Positions 44,601 through 52,730 of a stretch of 64,000 nt of DNA are shown here, in pieces. Every line of letters begins with the position of its first letter. The stretch's first letter is position 1. The position numbers and the translations under genes were made by a program. Origin of the DNA: Chitinophagaceae bacterium (GTDB taxonomy: Bacteria; Bacteroidota; Bacteroidia; Chitinophagales; Chitinophagaceae). Under the pieces are notes generated by a model. The model searched no databases, had not been told where the DNA came from, and saw only the letters and a list, made by a program, of their open reading frames with translations. The stretch is taken from positions 1 to 64,000 of the forward strand of contig CANGWB010000003.1 of NCBI GenBank assembly GCA_947457465.1. Direction: 5' to 3'.

Positions 44601-45810
44601 GTGTTTTGGTGTATACATCCAGAAGATAACCAGTAGCTCCGCTGACGGCGTTCCAGTTCGCCGTAAATCCTGTTCCACCCACAGTTGTGGCTGAAGTAGC
44701 AACAGGTGCCGCAATAACAACACCCGTACCGGAAACAGACAGGGATGCTGTTGCGCCGCCACCGGCAAGTGTTACGTTACCGGACTTAGGTCCGTTAGTT
44801 TGGGGCGTAAAGCGAACATAAAAAGAAGTGGCAGTCAAAGTAGCAGCAGTGAACGGTATCGTAGCAGTTGCTCCGAATGTGGTGTTGTCACTGGATACTT
44901 GAAAGTTAGTATTGGGGGAAGTGATCGTAATGTTTCCGGGCGCACCTGTGAGGCTTGTACCGGATAACGAAACGGTTTGAGAAGTTGAATTGGAACCGGT
45001 TGTTACCGAGCCGAAGGTGTTGATCGTACCAACTGACAAGGCAGGTGCTACCGTTGTGCCAGCTGGTGTGATCGATGCCCAAGTAGTACCCACGCGAATC
45101 TCATCCATCTCCGTGAAGGGCACTAATGTTACTTGACGGATCAAAAATCGCTCTACGCTGGTCATATCCGAACCCGGAGAAGTGGCGGAAGCAGAAGTTG
45201 CATCAGCAGTAGGCTCGGCACCTCCTAAACTGGTTGGGTTGATCCAAATTTTAGACACATCATCAAGAGCCGCTGGTCCAAAAATATAAGCTGTTACAAT
45301 AAGGTAAGATGTGTTGATGTCAAGATCATTTGGTAGCCAGGAAACTGCACTGTTGCTACTTCTTGTAGAAAGACCAATATTATATTTACCAGAGGTGGTA
45401 CTGGCACGCACCCAAACAACCGCTCCAAAAGCAGAAGTGGAGCCCGATTGTATAAAACTAGCAAAATAGGCCCCCGTTGTGTTAAGTGTACCTAAACCAG
45501 TCACGTTAAGTATAAAAGACGAATAAACAGTCCCGGTAGTCTGACTCGTAAAAACACGATAATAATCGGCTCCAGCATCATCGAATGTGATTTTGTTTCC
45601 GCTACTGGTGGCCAATCCGGTGTAATTCAAATTACCTGCACTTACTAGAACAGAGTCGCCCGTGTTTACTCTAACCCATGTGCTGTTACTTTGGGTTCCT
45701 AAACCCAGCGTGGCATCTGGTGTATAATTGAAGGGCTCATGAAATAAAAGCTGGGCATTAGCACTCACCACAACAAACAGAGCCAAAAAAATAGACAGTA
45801 ACTTCTTCAT
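41695..45810 (-). CDS. Giant T9SS surface protein with three tandem repeats
   Basis: 1371 residues. Signal peptide 1-19. The N-terminal 230 residues have a jelly-roll look (LFHEPFNYTPDATLG). Fibronectin-like and ASPM-SPD-2-Hydin-like Ig segments follow (e.g. SVGTINTFGSVTTGS, FTANWNAVSGATGYLLDVYT). Three long repeats start at residues about 654, 864 and 1076 (period 210-212), each holding a (Y/F)GxVC(V/I)N segment, a PGG(A/S)xS segment, TAYG(I/V)EYS and TTYYYxAY. The last 85 or so residues are a T9SS type A sorting domain (YRIFPSPARPGES, then IYEVRLVNFEKELGRQRIIIH). It is the last gene of the TonB-receptor operon. No catalytic motif is visible; binding or adhesion is the likely role. Confidence 0.85.
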   Translation of the reverse strand: MKKLLSIFLALFVVVSANAQLLFHEPFNYTPDATLGLGTQSNSTWVRVNTGDSVLVSAGNLNYTGLATSSGNKITFDDAGADYYRVFTSQTTGTVYSSFILNVTGLGTLNTTGAYFASFIQSGSTSAFGAVVWVRASTTSGKYNIGLSTRSSNSAVSWLPNDLDINTSYLIVTAYIFGPAALDDVSKIWINPTSLGGAEPTADATSASATSPGSDMTSVERFLIRQVTLVPFTEMDEIRVGTTWASITPAGTTVAPALSVGTINTFGSVTTGSNSTSQTVSLSGTSLTGAPGNITITSPNTNFQVSSDNTTFGATATIPFTAATLTATSFYVRFTPQTNGPKSGNVTLAGGGATASLSVSGTGVVIAAPVATSATTVGGTGFTANWNAVSGATGYLLDVYTKTPGLVTETIAGWNCATNTLASQTADVGNTNNSGVQTISLQGSTGTISYQSGPSGATGVPNPFSVSANGWDNGQDAKYWQVDVNTTGATNITVSSLQGSSNTGPKDFKLQYKIGAGGAWTDVAGGTVALTTAVLAGDLTTWGALNNVALPAAADNQPSVSLRWIMTSNTAINASPVAAGGTSRISAIYIKGQVNGFINNYVQQNTNVGNMTSYAVTGLTANTTYYYVVRATNGVSTSVNSNEITVVTNAAPTLSATTLAAYGNVCVNTSASPNSFTLTGSNLSSANVVVGPLAGYAFGTSASGPFQSTLTLTQPGGAYSQAVFVQFNPTAVQSYNGNIPVSGGGASSITVAAAGSGVNTLATVTGGAASSITQTSATVGGTISSIGCSAVTAYGIEYSTTAGFANGTGTAVASSNLAAGTFSSALSGLSPATTYYYHAYATNAGGTAYSSEQSFTTTNPNPVLSANTLTGFGSVCINTTSTANSFTVTGTNLTAASVVVGPLSGYTFSTAAAGTYSGTLTIPQPGGAFSQAIFVRLTPTAVLSYNGNILVSGGGAAASINVAVTGAGINTAPSVTTGAASSITTTGATLAGSITANGCTAVTAYGVEYSTINGFANGSGTQAASTNLNAGSYTSTLSGLTPATTYYYKAYATNSGGTTYGTQQSFTTTAPPPPQLTVSTLTAFGNVCVNGLVGPNTFTITGSNLTSALITVGPLAGYSFSETQTGSYNNTIGIIQAGGSLSKTIFVRFNPTAAQSYNGSVPVSGGGASTVFVAASGAGVNTPATVTTGGSSNLTTSSAVLAGTITGAGCSSVTAYGIEYSSISGFANGTGTKMPSTNLSGAAFTSSVSGLLQGATYYYKAYVTTSGGTAYGQQQSFTLSAIGAGYRIFPSPARPGESVKLTVQLTDLFPGYYGLQFFDAMGRMVYVHHMNVQANFIDRSVPIPGHMPLGIYEVRLVNFEKELGRQRIIIH
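41970..43851 (-). repeat. Three in-frame coding repeats of about 630 bp
   Basis: Repeat starts lie at 43851, 43221 and 42585 on the minus strand (spacings 630 and 636 bp). Each repeat encodes an Ig-like SPD-2/Hydin-type unit followed by a fibronectin-III-like unit. Third-position differences between copies show the duplications are not fresh. Confidence 0.8.
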
Positions 45811-45832
45811 GATCTTTTTTTGAAAATTTGCA

Positions 45833-47947
45833 TTAATTCCAACTCAATTGAAAATCATCGATAGCCGAAGAGGGACGATTTCCCCCACCCGATGTCGCAG
45901 ACAAACTCACGATCCGGATCCAAACTTTTTGATTCTGATTATTCACAGCGGCCGGTAGATTCAGTGTCACATTAGTGCCTCCGAAAGTAGGACTGGTGCT
46001 AATTGAAGCGGGAGTTGTATTGATCGGAGTAAAAACTGTGGGCGCATCTCCTACCCCATAGTCTACAATCCAAGGTGTGGTTCGTCCACTGCTGGCATCC
46101 AGTGACTGTAATTGAAAACTCATTTGAAAATTGGACTTCCCGGTCGTGTTATTAAGTAATACAACAAAGGCAGCACCCGGATCCCCAACAGAGCCAGTCT
46201 GTCTGATTCCAAAAGCACGGTTGATTGAAGCGGACTGAGCCGTCGAAACAGCTGTGGACGTCAATCCGGTCGCAGAAGCGAAATTTTTCGCACCTCCTCC
46301 AAAATCTGCCCAAGCCGTAGGTGCCCATCCATTGATGACCCCCATATCTCCGGTCGCCAATAAAGAAGCAGTTGCTCCCACTTTCACAGAAAACCCTTGC
46401 GGTAACCCGGCAGAAATTCCATCAAAATTTTGCGTGTACGGTGAAGTTGTCAAAGGCAACCCTGAGCCAGAAGGCGGGGGTGGTCCTGTACCGGCAACCA
46501 CATCATTTGTCGGATTGCGAATACCGATCTGGAAGGTTGCCGCGAAAGGCGTCAGGTACCCGATGAGCGATTGTGCAGTAGTCGGATAAGCAGCATTGGC
46601 AAAGGTGGCCGAAGCAGTTGTAAAGGCGACAATAGAACCAGTTGCATCTGTGAGATTCACACTGCCACTCCATCTTCCGGATGATCCACCGGTCAGGGAA
46701 TTGATATTTAGAATGCGTACAAGCGTCGATTCCCAACTTTCAAAGTTGGTGATGATATCTCCGATCGTAGCTACCCGGGGGGTAATGTATTTACCGGTAG
46801 CCCTCACAGAGGCATATGAAAGTGGCACATTGTTCACCTGCAGCAATCCATTGAATTCAGAGAGTTCCATGCCGGTCACATTGACATCGATCGAGTCACC
46901 CAGATTGAACGAATGGTTTGCATCGAAACGAACGACGATACCGGATAATCCGTCGCCCTGCTGCAGATAAATATTTCGGGCATTCAGGTTGTTAGTAGAA
47001 CGATCACTGATAACTACACCGGTGATGCGCTTACCGTTCGGGCCATATGTGATGGATCCCGTATACATGGCCCGTAGGTCTGATGTGTTCATTATGGTAG
47101 TCGGACCGGAACCGCAACGAGCCCCATTGAACTGCACATCATTCTCATCACGGATCGTAAGCTGCTTGGTGCTTCCGAAATATGAATAAATACCAACGAT
47201 ATCACCATTGCCATTCGGAATATTCAGCGTCGCGAATTTGGAATAATTACTGGTTCGCAGCGTGATCCGATTACCCGTTGGGTTGGCACAACCTTGCACA
47301 ATACGGTTGCCGGATTGATCAGCATCGGCATATGCTTTGGCTGTATCGGCCGCACTGAACTCATATCCTACTAATTTGATGAGCGTGCTGATGTATCGAT
47401 CCTGTAACGTAGTGGTCAGCTGAGAAGCATTCACCACAACAGGCTCAATAGGTTGGTTCAAGGCGCCACGATAAATATGCTGTGATTGAAGATTTTGTGC
47501 CAACAGCGTGACCCCACCGGTGCTGAGGTAGTTTGAGTCCAGTCCGCCACCCAATTGAATCGTACCTGCATACTGCCCGATGTAAAGGCCTTTGCACTTG
47601 ACGAATAGTTTACGACCTACCGGGTAGCTGGTATAATGATTGCTACCGGCGATACGCAACAAGATGCCACCGGTGCCATCCTGAACCGCGATCTGCTGAT
47701 AATAGTTGCCACTTCTGTCATCACAAGAAACAACACCTTCAATGACCACCTCATCAGAGACCTGCACCGCTTGACCTCCATTATATCGGGCCTTTAGGCT
47801 CTGGATCGTGGTATTGGCCACGATTCCCGGGTCGCCTGTAACGGGTGGTTCAGCGATCTCTTTCTTACAGCTGAACTGAGTTAGCAACATGACCGCACCC
47901 AGCATCAGGCCAGTGCGAACGGAAAGCATAGTATGTTTCATATTCAT
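45833..47947 (-). CDS. DUF5689 lipoprotein with internal duplicate domain
   Basis: 704 residues. Lipoprotein signal with LTQFSC (Cys about 27). N-terminal DUF5689/OB-like domain about 45-275 (VVIEGVVSCDDRSGNYYQQI, IAVQDGTGGILLRI). A second OB-like domain about 282-480 is very similar to the whole 238-residue neighbour (shared LLQVNNVPLSYA and NFESWESTLV versus NYESWESTLV). C-terminal about 510-704 resembles a choice-of-anchor/jelly-roll domain (YTQNFDGISAGLPQGF, ending SSAIDDFQLSWN). OB-like DUF5689 domains occur beside exported nucleases in Bacteroidota, so nucleic acid or phosphoester binding is a reasonable guess, not proof. It is the third gene of the operon, 22 bp from each neighbour. 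Confidence 0.8.
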   Translation of the reverse strand: MNMKHTMLSVRTGLMLGAVMLLTQFSCKKEIAEPPVTGDPGIVANTTIQSLKARYNGGQAVQVSDEVVIEGVVSCDDRSGNYYQQIAVQDGTGGILLRIAGSNHYTSYPVGRKLFVKCKGLYIGQYAGTIQLGGGLDSNYLSTGGVTLLAQNLQSQHIYRGALNQPIEPVVVNASQLTTTLQDRYISTLIKLVGYEFSAADTAKAYADADQSGNRIVQGCANPTGNRITLRTSNYSKFATLNIPNGNGDIVGIYSYFGSTKQLTIRDENDVQFNGARCGSGPTTIMNTSDLRAMYTGSITYGPNGKRITGVVISDRSTNNLNARNIYLQQGDGLSGIVVRFDANHSFNLGDSIDVNVTGMELSEFNGLLQVNNVPLSYASVRATGKYITPRVATIGDIITNFESWESTLVRILNINSLTGGSSGRWSGSVNLTDATGSIVAFTTASATFANAAYPTTAQSLIGYLTPFAATFQIGIRNPTNDVVAGTGPPPPSGSGLPLTTSPYTQNFDGISAGLPQGFSVKVGATASLLATGDMGVINGWAPTAWADFGGGAKNFASATGLTSTAVSTAQSASINRAFGIRQTGSVGDPGAAFVVLLNNTTGKSNFQMSFQLQSLDASSGRTTPWIVDYGVGDAPTVFTPINTTPASISTSPTFGGTNVTLNLPAAVNNQNQKVWIRIVSLSATSGGGNRPSSAIDDFQLSWN

Positions 47948-47969
47948 TTGAATATTGACGTTTCAAAAA

Positions 47970-48686
47970 TCAATTGGCATCGGCTGCGGAGCGCAATGCG
48001 AGTTGCTTCGTGGTATTGAATGGAGTTAGGATCCCTGTTATCCGTTGAGGACTGCTCGGATAGAGTGTACTGGCAAACCCAGCAAAAGACGATGTGAAAA
48101 TAACCAGGCTGTTGCCGGCATTACTTATCGTCACACTGCCCGACCAAGTGCCGCTCGTTCCACCTGTGATGGAAGTAATACCGGTGACTTGCACCAACGT
48201 CGACTCCCAACTCTCATAATTAGTATTGATGTCAGCGATACTGGCCACCCTTGGACTGATGGATTTTCCAGAGGCCACCAGGTTGGCATAGCTAAGGGGG
48301 ACATTGTTCACCTGCAAGAGTCCTCGGTACTCAGATATCTCCTGCCCGGATACCTCTACATCTATAGAATCACCCAAGTTGAATCCATGCGCGGCTGTAA
48401 AGCGCACACAAATACCCGCTTTATCATTCCCTTGCTGTAGGTAGATATTCTGTCCGTTCAGATTACCCGTGGTGCGGTCACTGATAACAATACCGGTGAT
48501 TTTTCGTCCGCCCGGAGCAGATGTCGTTGAACCGGTGAACAAGGTGCGCAATTCCGCCGTATTCATCAGCGTGGCAGGATCCGGACCATTCGGACCGATC
48601 GGCTGTTTATTGCAAGCGGTGGAGAATCCGCTCAGCAACACGCCCAGTGCCAATACCAGCAATTGATTCGATCGTTGAGTATTCAT
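47970..48686 (-). CDS. Short DUF5689-related lipoprotein
   Basis: 238 residues. Lipoprotein signal ending in GFSTAC (Cys about 25). The rest is one OB-like domain: MNTAELRTLFTG, ITGIVISDRTTGNLNGQNIYLQQG, GLLQVNNVPLSYANL, NYESWESTLVQVTGITSITGG. It matches residues about 282-480 of the 704-residue neighbour almost segment for segment, including TPF(N/A)xTxQ(L/I)(A/G)(L/I)R at the end, so one arose from the other by duplication. The signal sequence makes it a separate surface or periplasmic lipoprotein. Second gene of the operon, 19 bp after the TonB-dependent receptor. Confidence 0.8.
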   Translation of the reverse strand: MNTQRSNQLLVLALGVLLSGFSTACNKQPIGPNGPDPATLMNTAELRTLFTGSTTSAPGGRKITGIVISDRTTGNLNGQNIYLQQGNDKAGICVRFTAAHGFNLGDSIDVEVSGQEISEYRGLLQVNNVPLSYANLVASGKSISPRVASIADINTNYESWESTLVQVTGITSITGGTSGTWSGSVTISNAGNSLVIFTSSFAGFASTLYPSSPQRITGILTPFNTTKQLALRSAADAN

Positions 48687-48705
48687 ATACAGTTAGATTC
48701 TGAGT

Positions 48706-51297
48706 TTAGAAACGAAGCGTTACGCTCGAGAAAAAGTTGATCCCATAGGCATAGAACAAACGCGGTGGGAATTTTCCGACCTGCAGCGGATCCGTGGCAG
48801 CCAACTGCGGATCGTAACGAAGCTGTTCAAATCCGCCGGTTACGATACCCTGGTTGTTCAGTAAATTGTTCAAGCCCACATTGAACACAAGAAACGTAGA
48901 ACGCCCCTGTACCTCGTAGGTCTTAGGCAACTTCCAAGAATAACCGCCGAAGAAGTCAACCGTTTGTTGTGCCGCGAATTTGGTTTGACCGAACACGGAA
49001 TTATAATCTGCAGATCCGGCCGGCAAATATTTAACTGCATCCCAGGTGCGACGAACGGGATTGAAATTCAAATAGGATTGATCGAAATGATTAGCCGTCA
49101 GACTAACGAACCAGAACTTGGGGGAACGATAACTTAGTCCCAAGCTATACGCCTCCATCGGTGTTGAAGGTACCCGAAAATTCTCTGCATAAATAACCTG
49201 CTGCCCCAAAAGCAAGGCGCTGTTATCTACTGTGATCGTAGCCTTTTGCTTGCTGTCGAAGTAATAACGGCCCACCGCTGCAGCTGCGTTCAAGGTGAGT
49301 GTAGAGGAGAGTTTCGCTTCAATACCGAGCTCACCACCGAAATGAACTTTATCGATACCGGAGATAGCGTAGTTCACGAAATTCTGATACGTGTCGTGAT
49401 AGAAGGTCATTACATCCATCGCCCCCAGGAACTGGGTATAGTAACCACCGATGTGTACTTTCAGGCGAGGTGCATTCAATACGTAGCTTCCTTCGATGGT
49501 ACGTATCGTTTCAGATGTAACCGCATCCTGCTGTGCGTGACGGGTGCGGGGAGAAACGTAAACGTTCTCGAAATAAGGCGGACGTGTTTGTTGAGAGGCA
49601 TTTACATAGAGATAGTTACGGCCATCGATCTTATAGGTAACTCCGGCCTTTACTCCATAGTTGAAGAATGAATTTTTAGTTCCTTTCCCAAAGGAGTTGT
49701 CTGGGAAAAGTCCGTGACGAGTATTTCCCTGACGATAGAAAGCGGTCTGCGAGGCAGTACCCGACAAGAAAAGATCGATCTTGTTGAACTTGAATACGCC
49801 TTGCGCCCAAGCGGATGAACGACTGATGTTGATGTTGTAATCGTACCCATAGTTGTCTCCCTTCTTCAAGATGCGGTTGGGATTATTCAGGTCGAACTGA
49901 TTGGAACTGTTGTCAGCAGGAAAATCACGCTCTGCAAATTGATTGATGTTCACATAAAAATCACCACCGAGCAGATCCTCTACCCGAAGGAAATAATGGT
50001 TATTCTGGGTTTGGTGAGAAACGCCTGCCGTGAAATCAATGAATCCGGCGAATTGCGTATTCAATACGGAGTTGAAATTATAGCGCTGGGTATTGATCAC
50101 GCGATCCTGCAACACGTATAAGGAACGGCGTCCGCTCACATTATTTCCCGGGATGCCATTTGCGTTAGCGATGGTGGCGTAATTGGCCCGGTTCACATCA
50201 TAGAGTCTCTGCCAGTTGATCTGACGCAAGTTGATGTCAGCCTTCATTCGGTCGTAAAGCAATTGTCCTTGTATGGGATCGGTAGTATTGGCCCAGGTAG
50301 ATGTATAGCTGGGCAAGTAACGGTAGTAATCGGGGCGAGGATCAGGTGCGTTGTACCAGTCCAATGCCGTAACACTCCGTTCGCCGAACGAAACACCTGC
50401 CGCCGTGGTGATCGTTGTTTTGTTATTCAGCCGATAATCATGCGTGAGCAGGATGACAGGCTGATGGGTGCGACCGATGCTGGCATTGCGCTTTACACCG
50501 TTTTGGTATCCCCAGTTGGGGTTGTAGTAGTTGGTGCCGGCAAGATTTAGCATTTCATCTACGGAAGATCCCTGTCTGCCATTTTCAGTTGGAGCACCGA
50601 AAGCAGTCAACGAAAGCAAATGCTTCTGTCCGATGCGCTTATCAACTGCTGCGAAATAACCCCATCCGTCAAAGTAGGTTCCGGGCACATATCCTTCACC
50701 GGCCCAACGACGGCTTCCGCTGAAGGAGAAAGCCCATCCTTTTTTACTGAGTCCGGTTGAATGCGTGATCATCAAACGGTTGTTGTAATTACGATTGGAG
50801 GAAGCGTATCCGATGCTGGTTTGCGCACGCTGCTTGCTGGCGCGGGCATCGATCTGCATGTTTCCGCCAATGTCTCCGAAGGCAAAGGTTGTGTTGCGGA
50901 GTCCCCAGGTTTGTTCGCGGTTTCGCATCACATCATTAAGTCCGCCCCAAAGTCCGAACGGCGTGAAGCCATTGTCCAGGTTATCCATGGGAATACCATT
51001 CATGAACGTACTGAAATGGTCGTTGTCATATCCCCGAATGCGGAAACGGACTGCACTGAAGTTGAACGTGGCAGCGGAGTAGAATGGGTCACGTCCTGCA
51101 CTCAGCAAAGAAGAGGTGCTGGTACTTCCACCGTCACCCAGGTCGTTGTCGTCGGCCGACACCACCGGGATGTTATCCAAGACACCATCTTTCAGCTCTT
51201 CGACGATAGTGGTATCCTTATTGAGAGTGGAATCTTTTTGAGCCTGAACGGATAGCAGGCTGAAACAGAACAGCGTTAGCAACAATGTTCGACGCAT
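48706..51297 (-). CDS. TonB-dependent outer-membrane receptor
   Basis: 863 residues from the ATG at 51297, which starts the signal peptide MRRTLLLTLFCFSLLSVQAQ; an upstream frame adds 29 unlikely residues. No N-terminal carboxypeptidase-like extension is present, unlike many SusC-type receptors. A plug domain follows (about 60-190, AVRFRIRGYDNDHFSTFMNGIPMDN, TTFAFGDIGGNMQI), then a 22-strand-type barrel (about 200-863) that ends in the aromatic YGINFFSSVTLRF. No SusD-like partner is encoded; in its place two DUF5689 lipoproteins follow. It heads a four-gene minus-strand operon. Substrate is unknown; the flanking nucleases suggest a nucleotide-, DNA- or phosphate-derived ligand (inference). 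Confidence 0.9.
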   Translation of the reverse strand: MRRTLLLTLFCFSLLSVQAQKDSTLNKDTTIVEELKDGVLDNIPVVSADDNDLGDGGSTSTSSLLSAGRDPFYSAATFNFSAVRFRIRGYDNDHFSTFMNGIPMDNLDNGFTPFGLWGGLNDVMRNREQTWGLRNTTFAFGDIGGNMQIDARASKQRAQTSIGYASSNRNYNNRLMITHSTGLSKKGWAFSFSGSRRWAGEGYVPGTYFDGWGYFAAVDKRIGQKHLLSLTAFGAPTENGRQGSSVDEMLNLAGTNYYNPNWGYQNGVKRNASIGRTHQPVILLTHDYRLNNKTTITTAAGVSFGERSVTALDWYNAPDPRPDYYRYLPSYTSTWANTTDPIQGQLLYDRMKADINLRQINWQRLYDVNRANYATIANANGIPGNNVSGRRSLYVLQDRVINTQRYNFNSVLNTQFAGFIDFTAGVSHQTQNNHYFLRVEDLLGGDFYVNINQFAERDFPADNSSNQFDLNNPNRILKKGDNYGYDYNINISRSSAWAQGVFKFNKIDLFLSGTASQTAFYRQGNTRHGLFPDNSFGKGTKNSFFNYGVKAGVTYKIDGRNYLYVNASQQTRPPYFENVYVSPRTRHAQQDAVTSETIRTIEGSYVLNAPRLKVHIGGYYTQFLGAMDVMTFYHDTYQNFVNYAISGIDKVHFGGELGIEAKLSSTLTLNAAAAVGRYYFDSKQKATITVDNSALLLGQQVIYAENFRVPSTPMEAYSLGLSYRSPKFWFVSLTANHFDQSYLNFNPVRRTWDAVKYLPAGSADYNSVFGQTKFAAQQTVDFFGGYSWKLPKTYEVQGRSTFLVFNVGLNNLLNNQGIVTGGFEQLRYDPQLAATDPLQVGKFPPRLFYAYGINFFSSVTLRF

Positions 51298-51320
51298 GAT
51301 AAGCAGGTTTTGGCAGGGTG

Positions 51321-51349
51321 CAAAGTAGTGGGATTCCTGCTTTTTGCAA
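51321..51349 (-). promoter_or_regulatory. Probable promoter of the TonB-receptor operon
   Basis: Minus strand: TTG (51349-51347), 19 nt, then TACTTTG (51327-51321), which is the -7 consensus with one base fewer between TA and TTTG. Leader about 20 nt. Confidence 0.4.
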
Positions 51350-51429
51350 CAAAAAACTTCGCACATCACAATCAGATAACACACCTCGCCTTTTGGGATG
51401 AAAACAGATAGTTTACCTAACTTGCCGCG

Positions 51430-52491
51430 ATGCGCATTATCATTTTATTGATTGCCGCTATCAGTTGCGGCCCACTAACCCTTTCTGCCCAGAAACAAGC
51501 CTATAAAGTGGCGGTCGTCGGATTTTACAACCTGGAAAATCTCTTCGATACGATCAATGACCCACTGGTAGACGATGAAGAGTTCTCACCTGACGGTCCA
51601 CGCCGGTACAGCGGAGAAATCTATCGAGACAAACTCACCAAACTGGCTACCGTTCTGTCTCAAATGGGAACCGAGATCAGTCCCGACGGACCGGGCATTT
51701 TGGGCGTTGCTGAGGTGGAAAATGCAGGCGTACTGGAAGATCTGGTCAAACATCCGCTGATCGAAAAAAGAGGATACAAAGTGATCCACTACAACTCAAA
51801 AGATGCCCGCGGGATCGATGTGGGCATGCTGTATAATCCAAAATATTTCACCCCGGAAAAAAGCGACAAATTGTTTGTGCTACTCCCCTCGGGCAGCAAA
51901 GATGCCTACTATACCCGCGATGTGCTCTGGGTCAAGGGGAAGCTGGATGGAGAGGACGTACATATATACGTGAATCACTGGCCCAGCAGAAGTGGTGGAG
52001 AGAAGAGAAGTGAACCCGGACGCGTGGCCGCTGCTCAGGTCTGCCGAAACCACATGGACTCGATCGCGCGGATCGAAAAGAACCCGAAAGTGTTTTTGAT
52101 GGGCGACCTCAACGACGACCCCATTAATAAAAGTATCACGCAGGTGATCGGAGCAAAACCGGACAAAGAGGATGTGATGAAAGGAGGCATGTACAACCCC
52201 TGGACCGACCTCTACAAGAAAGGATATGGCACACTGGCCTACCAGGATGCTTGGGGCCTGTTCGATCAGATCCTGGTCTCGCATCCCTTGCTGGATGAAA
52301 ATCAAAAAGGCTTTTTCTTGAAAACTGCCCGGATCTTCAACAAGGAGTATATGGTTGAGAATAAGGGTAGATATAAAGGATATCCAATGCGTACCTGGGA
52401 CGGACTGACCTACCGGGGCGGGTATAGCGACCACTTCCCTACCTACCTCATCTTGCTGAAAGAGACCAGCCCGCTCAAAAAAGGATTTTAA
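51430..52491 (+). CDS. Exported endonuclease/exonuclease/phosphatase family enzyme
   Basis: 353 residues. Signal peptide 1-20 (MRIIILLIAAISCGPLTLSA). The EEP fold is complete: Asn in VGFYNLENLFD (about 30-40), Glu in GVAEVEN (about 95-101), YNSKDARGIDVGMLY, His in VNHWPSRSGG, GDLNDDPIN, then DQILVSHPLL and the closing Asp-His in GYSDHFP. WPSRSGG and LEN(L/I)FD are typical of the nuclease-like branch often seen in Bacteroidota. There is no T9SS domain, so it is probably periplasmic, unlike its relative at 40.4 kb. It is divergent from the TonB-receptor operon with a 132-bp shared intergenic region. Confidence 0.88.
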   Translation: MRIIILLIAAISCGPLTLSAQKQAYKVAVVGFYNLENLFDTINDPLVDDEEFSPDGPRRYSGEIYRDKLTKLATVLSQMGTEISPDGPGILGVAEVENAGVLEDLVKHPLIEKRGYKVIHYNSKDARGIDVGMLYNPKYFTPEKSDKLFVLLPSGSKDAYYTRDVLWVKGKLDGEDVHIYVNHWPSRSGGEKRSEPGRVAAAQVCRNHMDSIARIEKNPKVFLMGDLNDDPINKSITQVIGAKPDKEDVMKGGMYNPWTDLYKKGYGTLAYQDAWGLFDQILVSHPLLDENQKGFFLKTARIFNKEYMVENKGRYKGYPMRTWDGLTYRGGYSDHFPTYLILLKETSPLKKGF

Positions 52492-52640
52492 AGAGCTTAT
52501 TGGCAGTTGCTTGATTACATCCCCTATTTGCCATCTTCCATGCAAATAGCTGAATGTCAGGTAATTGTGAAATATTTTAAGTTGGATACCGACTCGCGCT
52601 AAACTTTCTAAACTCCCCAAACTTTCCAACTTTTTCCCCT

Positions 52641-52648
52641 TATCTTTG
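52641..52648 (+). promoter_or_regulatory. -7 element of the rpsF operon
   Basis: TATCTTTG, an exact TAnnTTTG match, 82 nt before the rpsF ATG. The -33 region is not canonical. Confidence 0.55.
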
Positions 52649-52675
52649 CGCTCCCCAAATCTGTTTTCGCAGATT

Positions 52676-52720
52676 CTTTCCCGGGGATTCCGGGATTGTC
52701 CATTGGGAAAACCGAAAAAC
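52676..52720 (+). ncRNA. Candidate S6:S18 autoregulatory leader
   Basis: In the rpsF leader, hairpin CCCGG-GGATT-CCGGG (52680-52694) competes with or lies inside a longer pairing TTTCCC (52677-52682) with GGGAAA (52705-52710), and the latter is followed by AACCGAAAA. Conserved CCG-containing structures upstream of rpsF are known as the S6:S18 leader, to which the S6-S18 complex binds to repress its own translation. Assigned on position and CCG content; covariation was not tested. Confidence 0.4.
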
Positions 52721-52730
52721 CTAAACAGGT

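Noticed and set aside
50761-51255. 164-codon plus-strand frame opposite the TonB receptor
   Set aside because: Antisense shadow of a receptor with clear plug and barrel sequence.
51880-52629. 249-codon minus-strand frame opposite the exported EEP gene
   Set aside because: The EEP frame has complete catalytic motifs and a signal peptide; the opposite frame has neither a motif nor a promoter.
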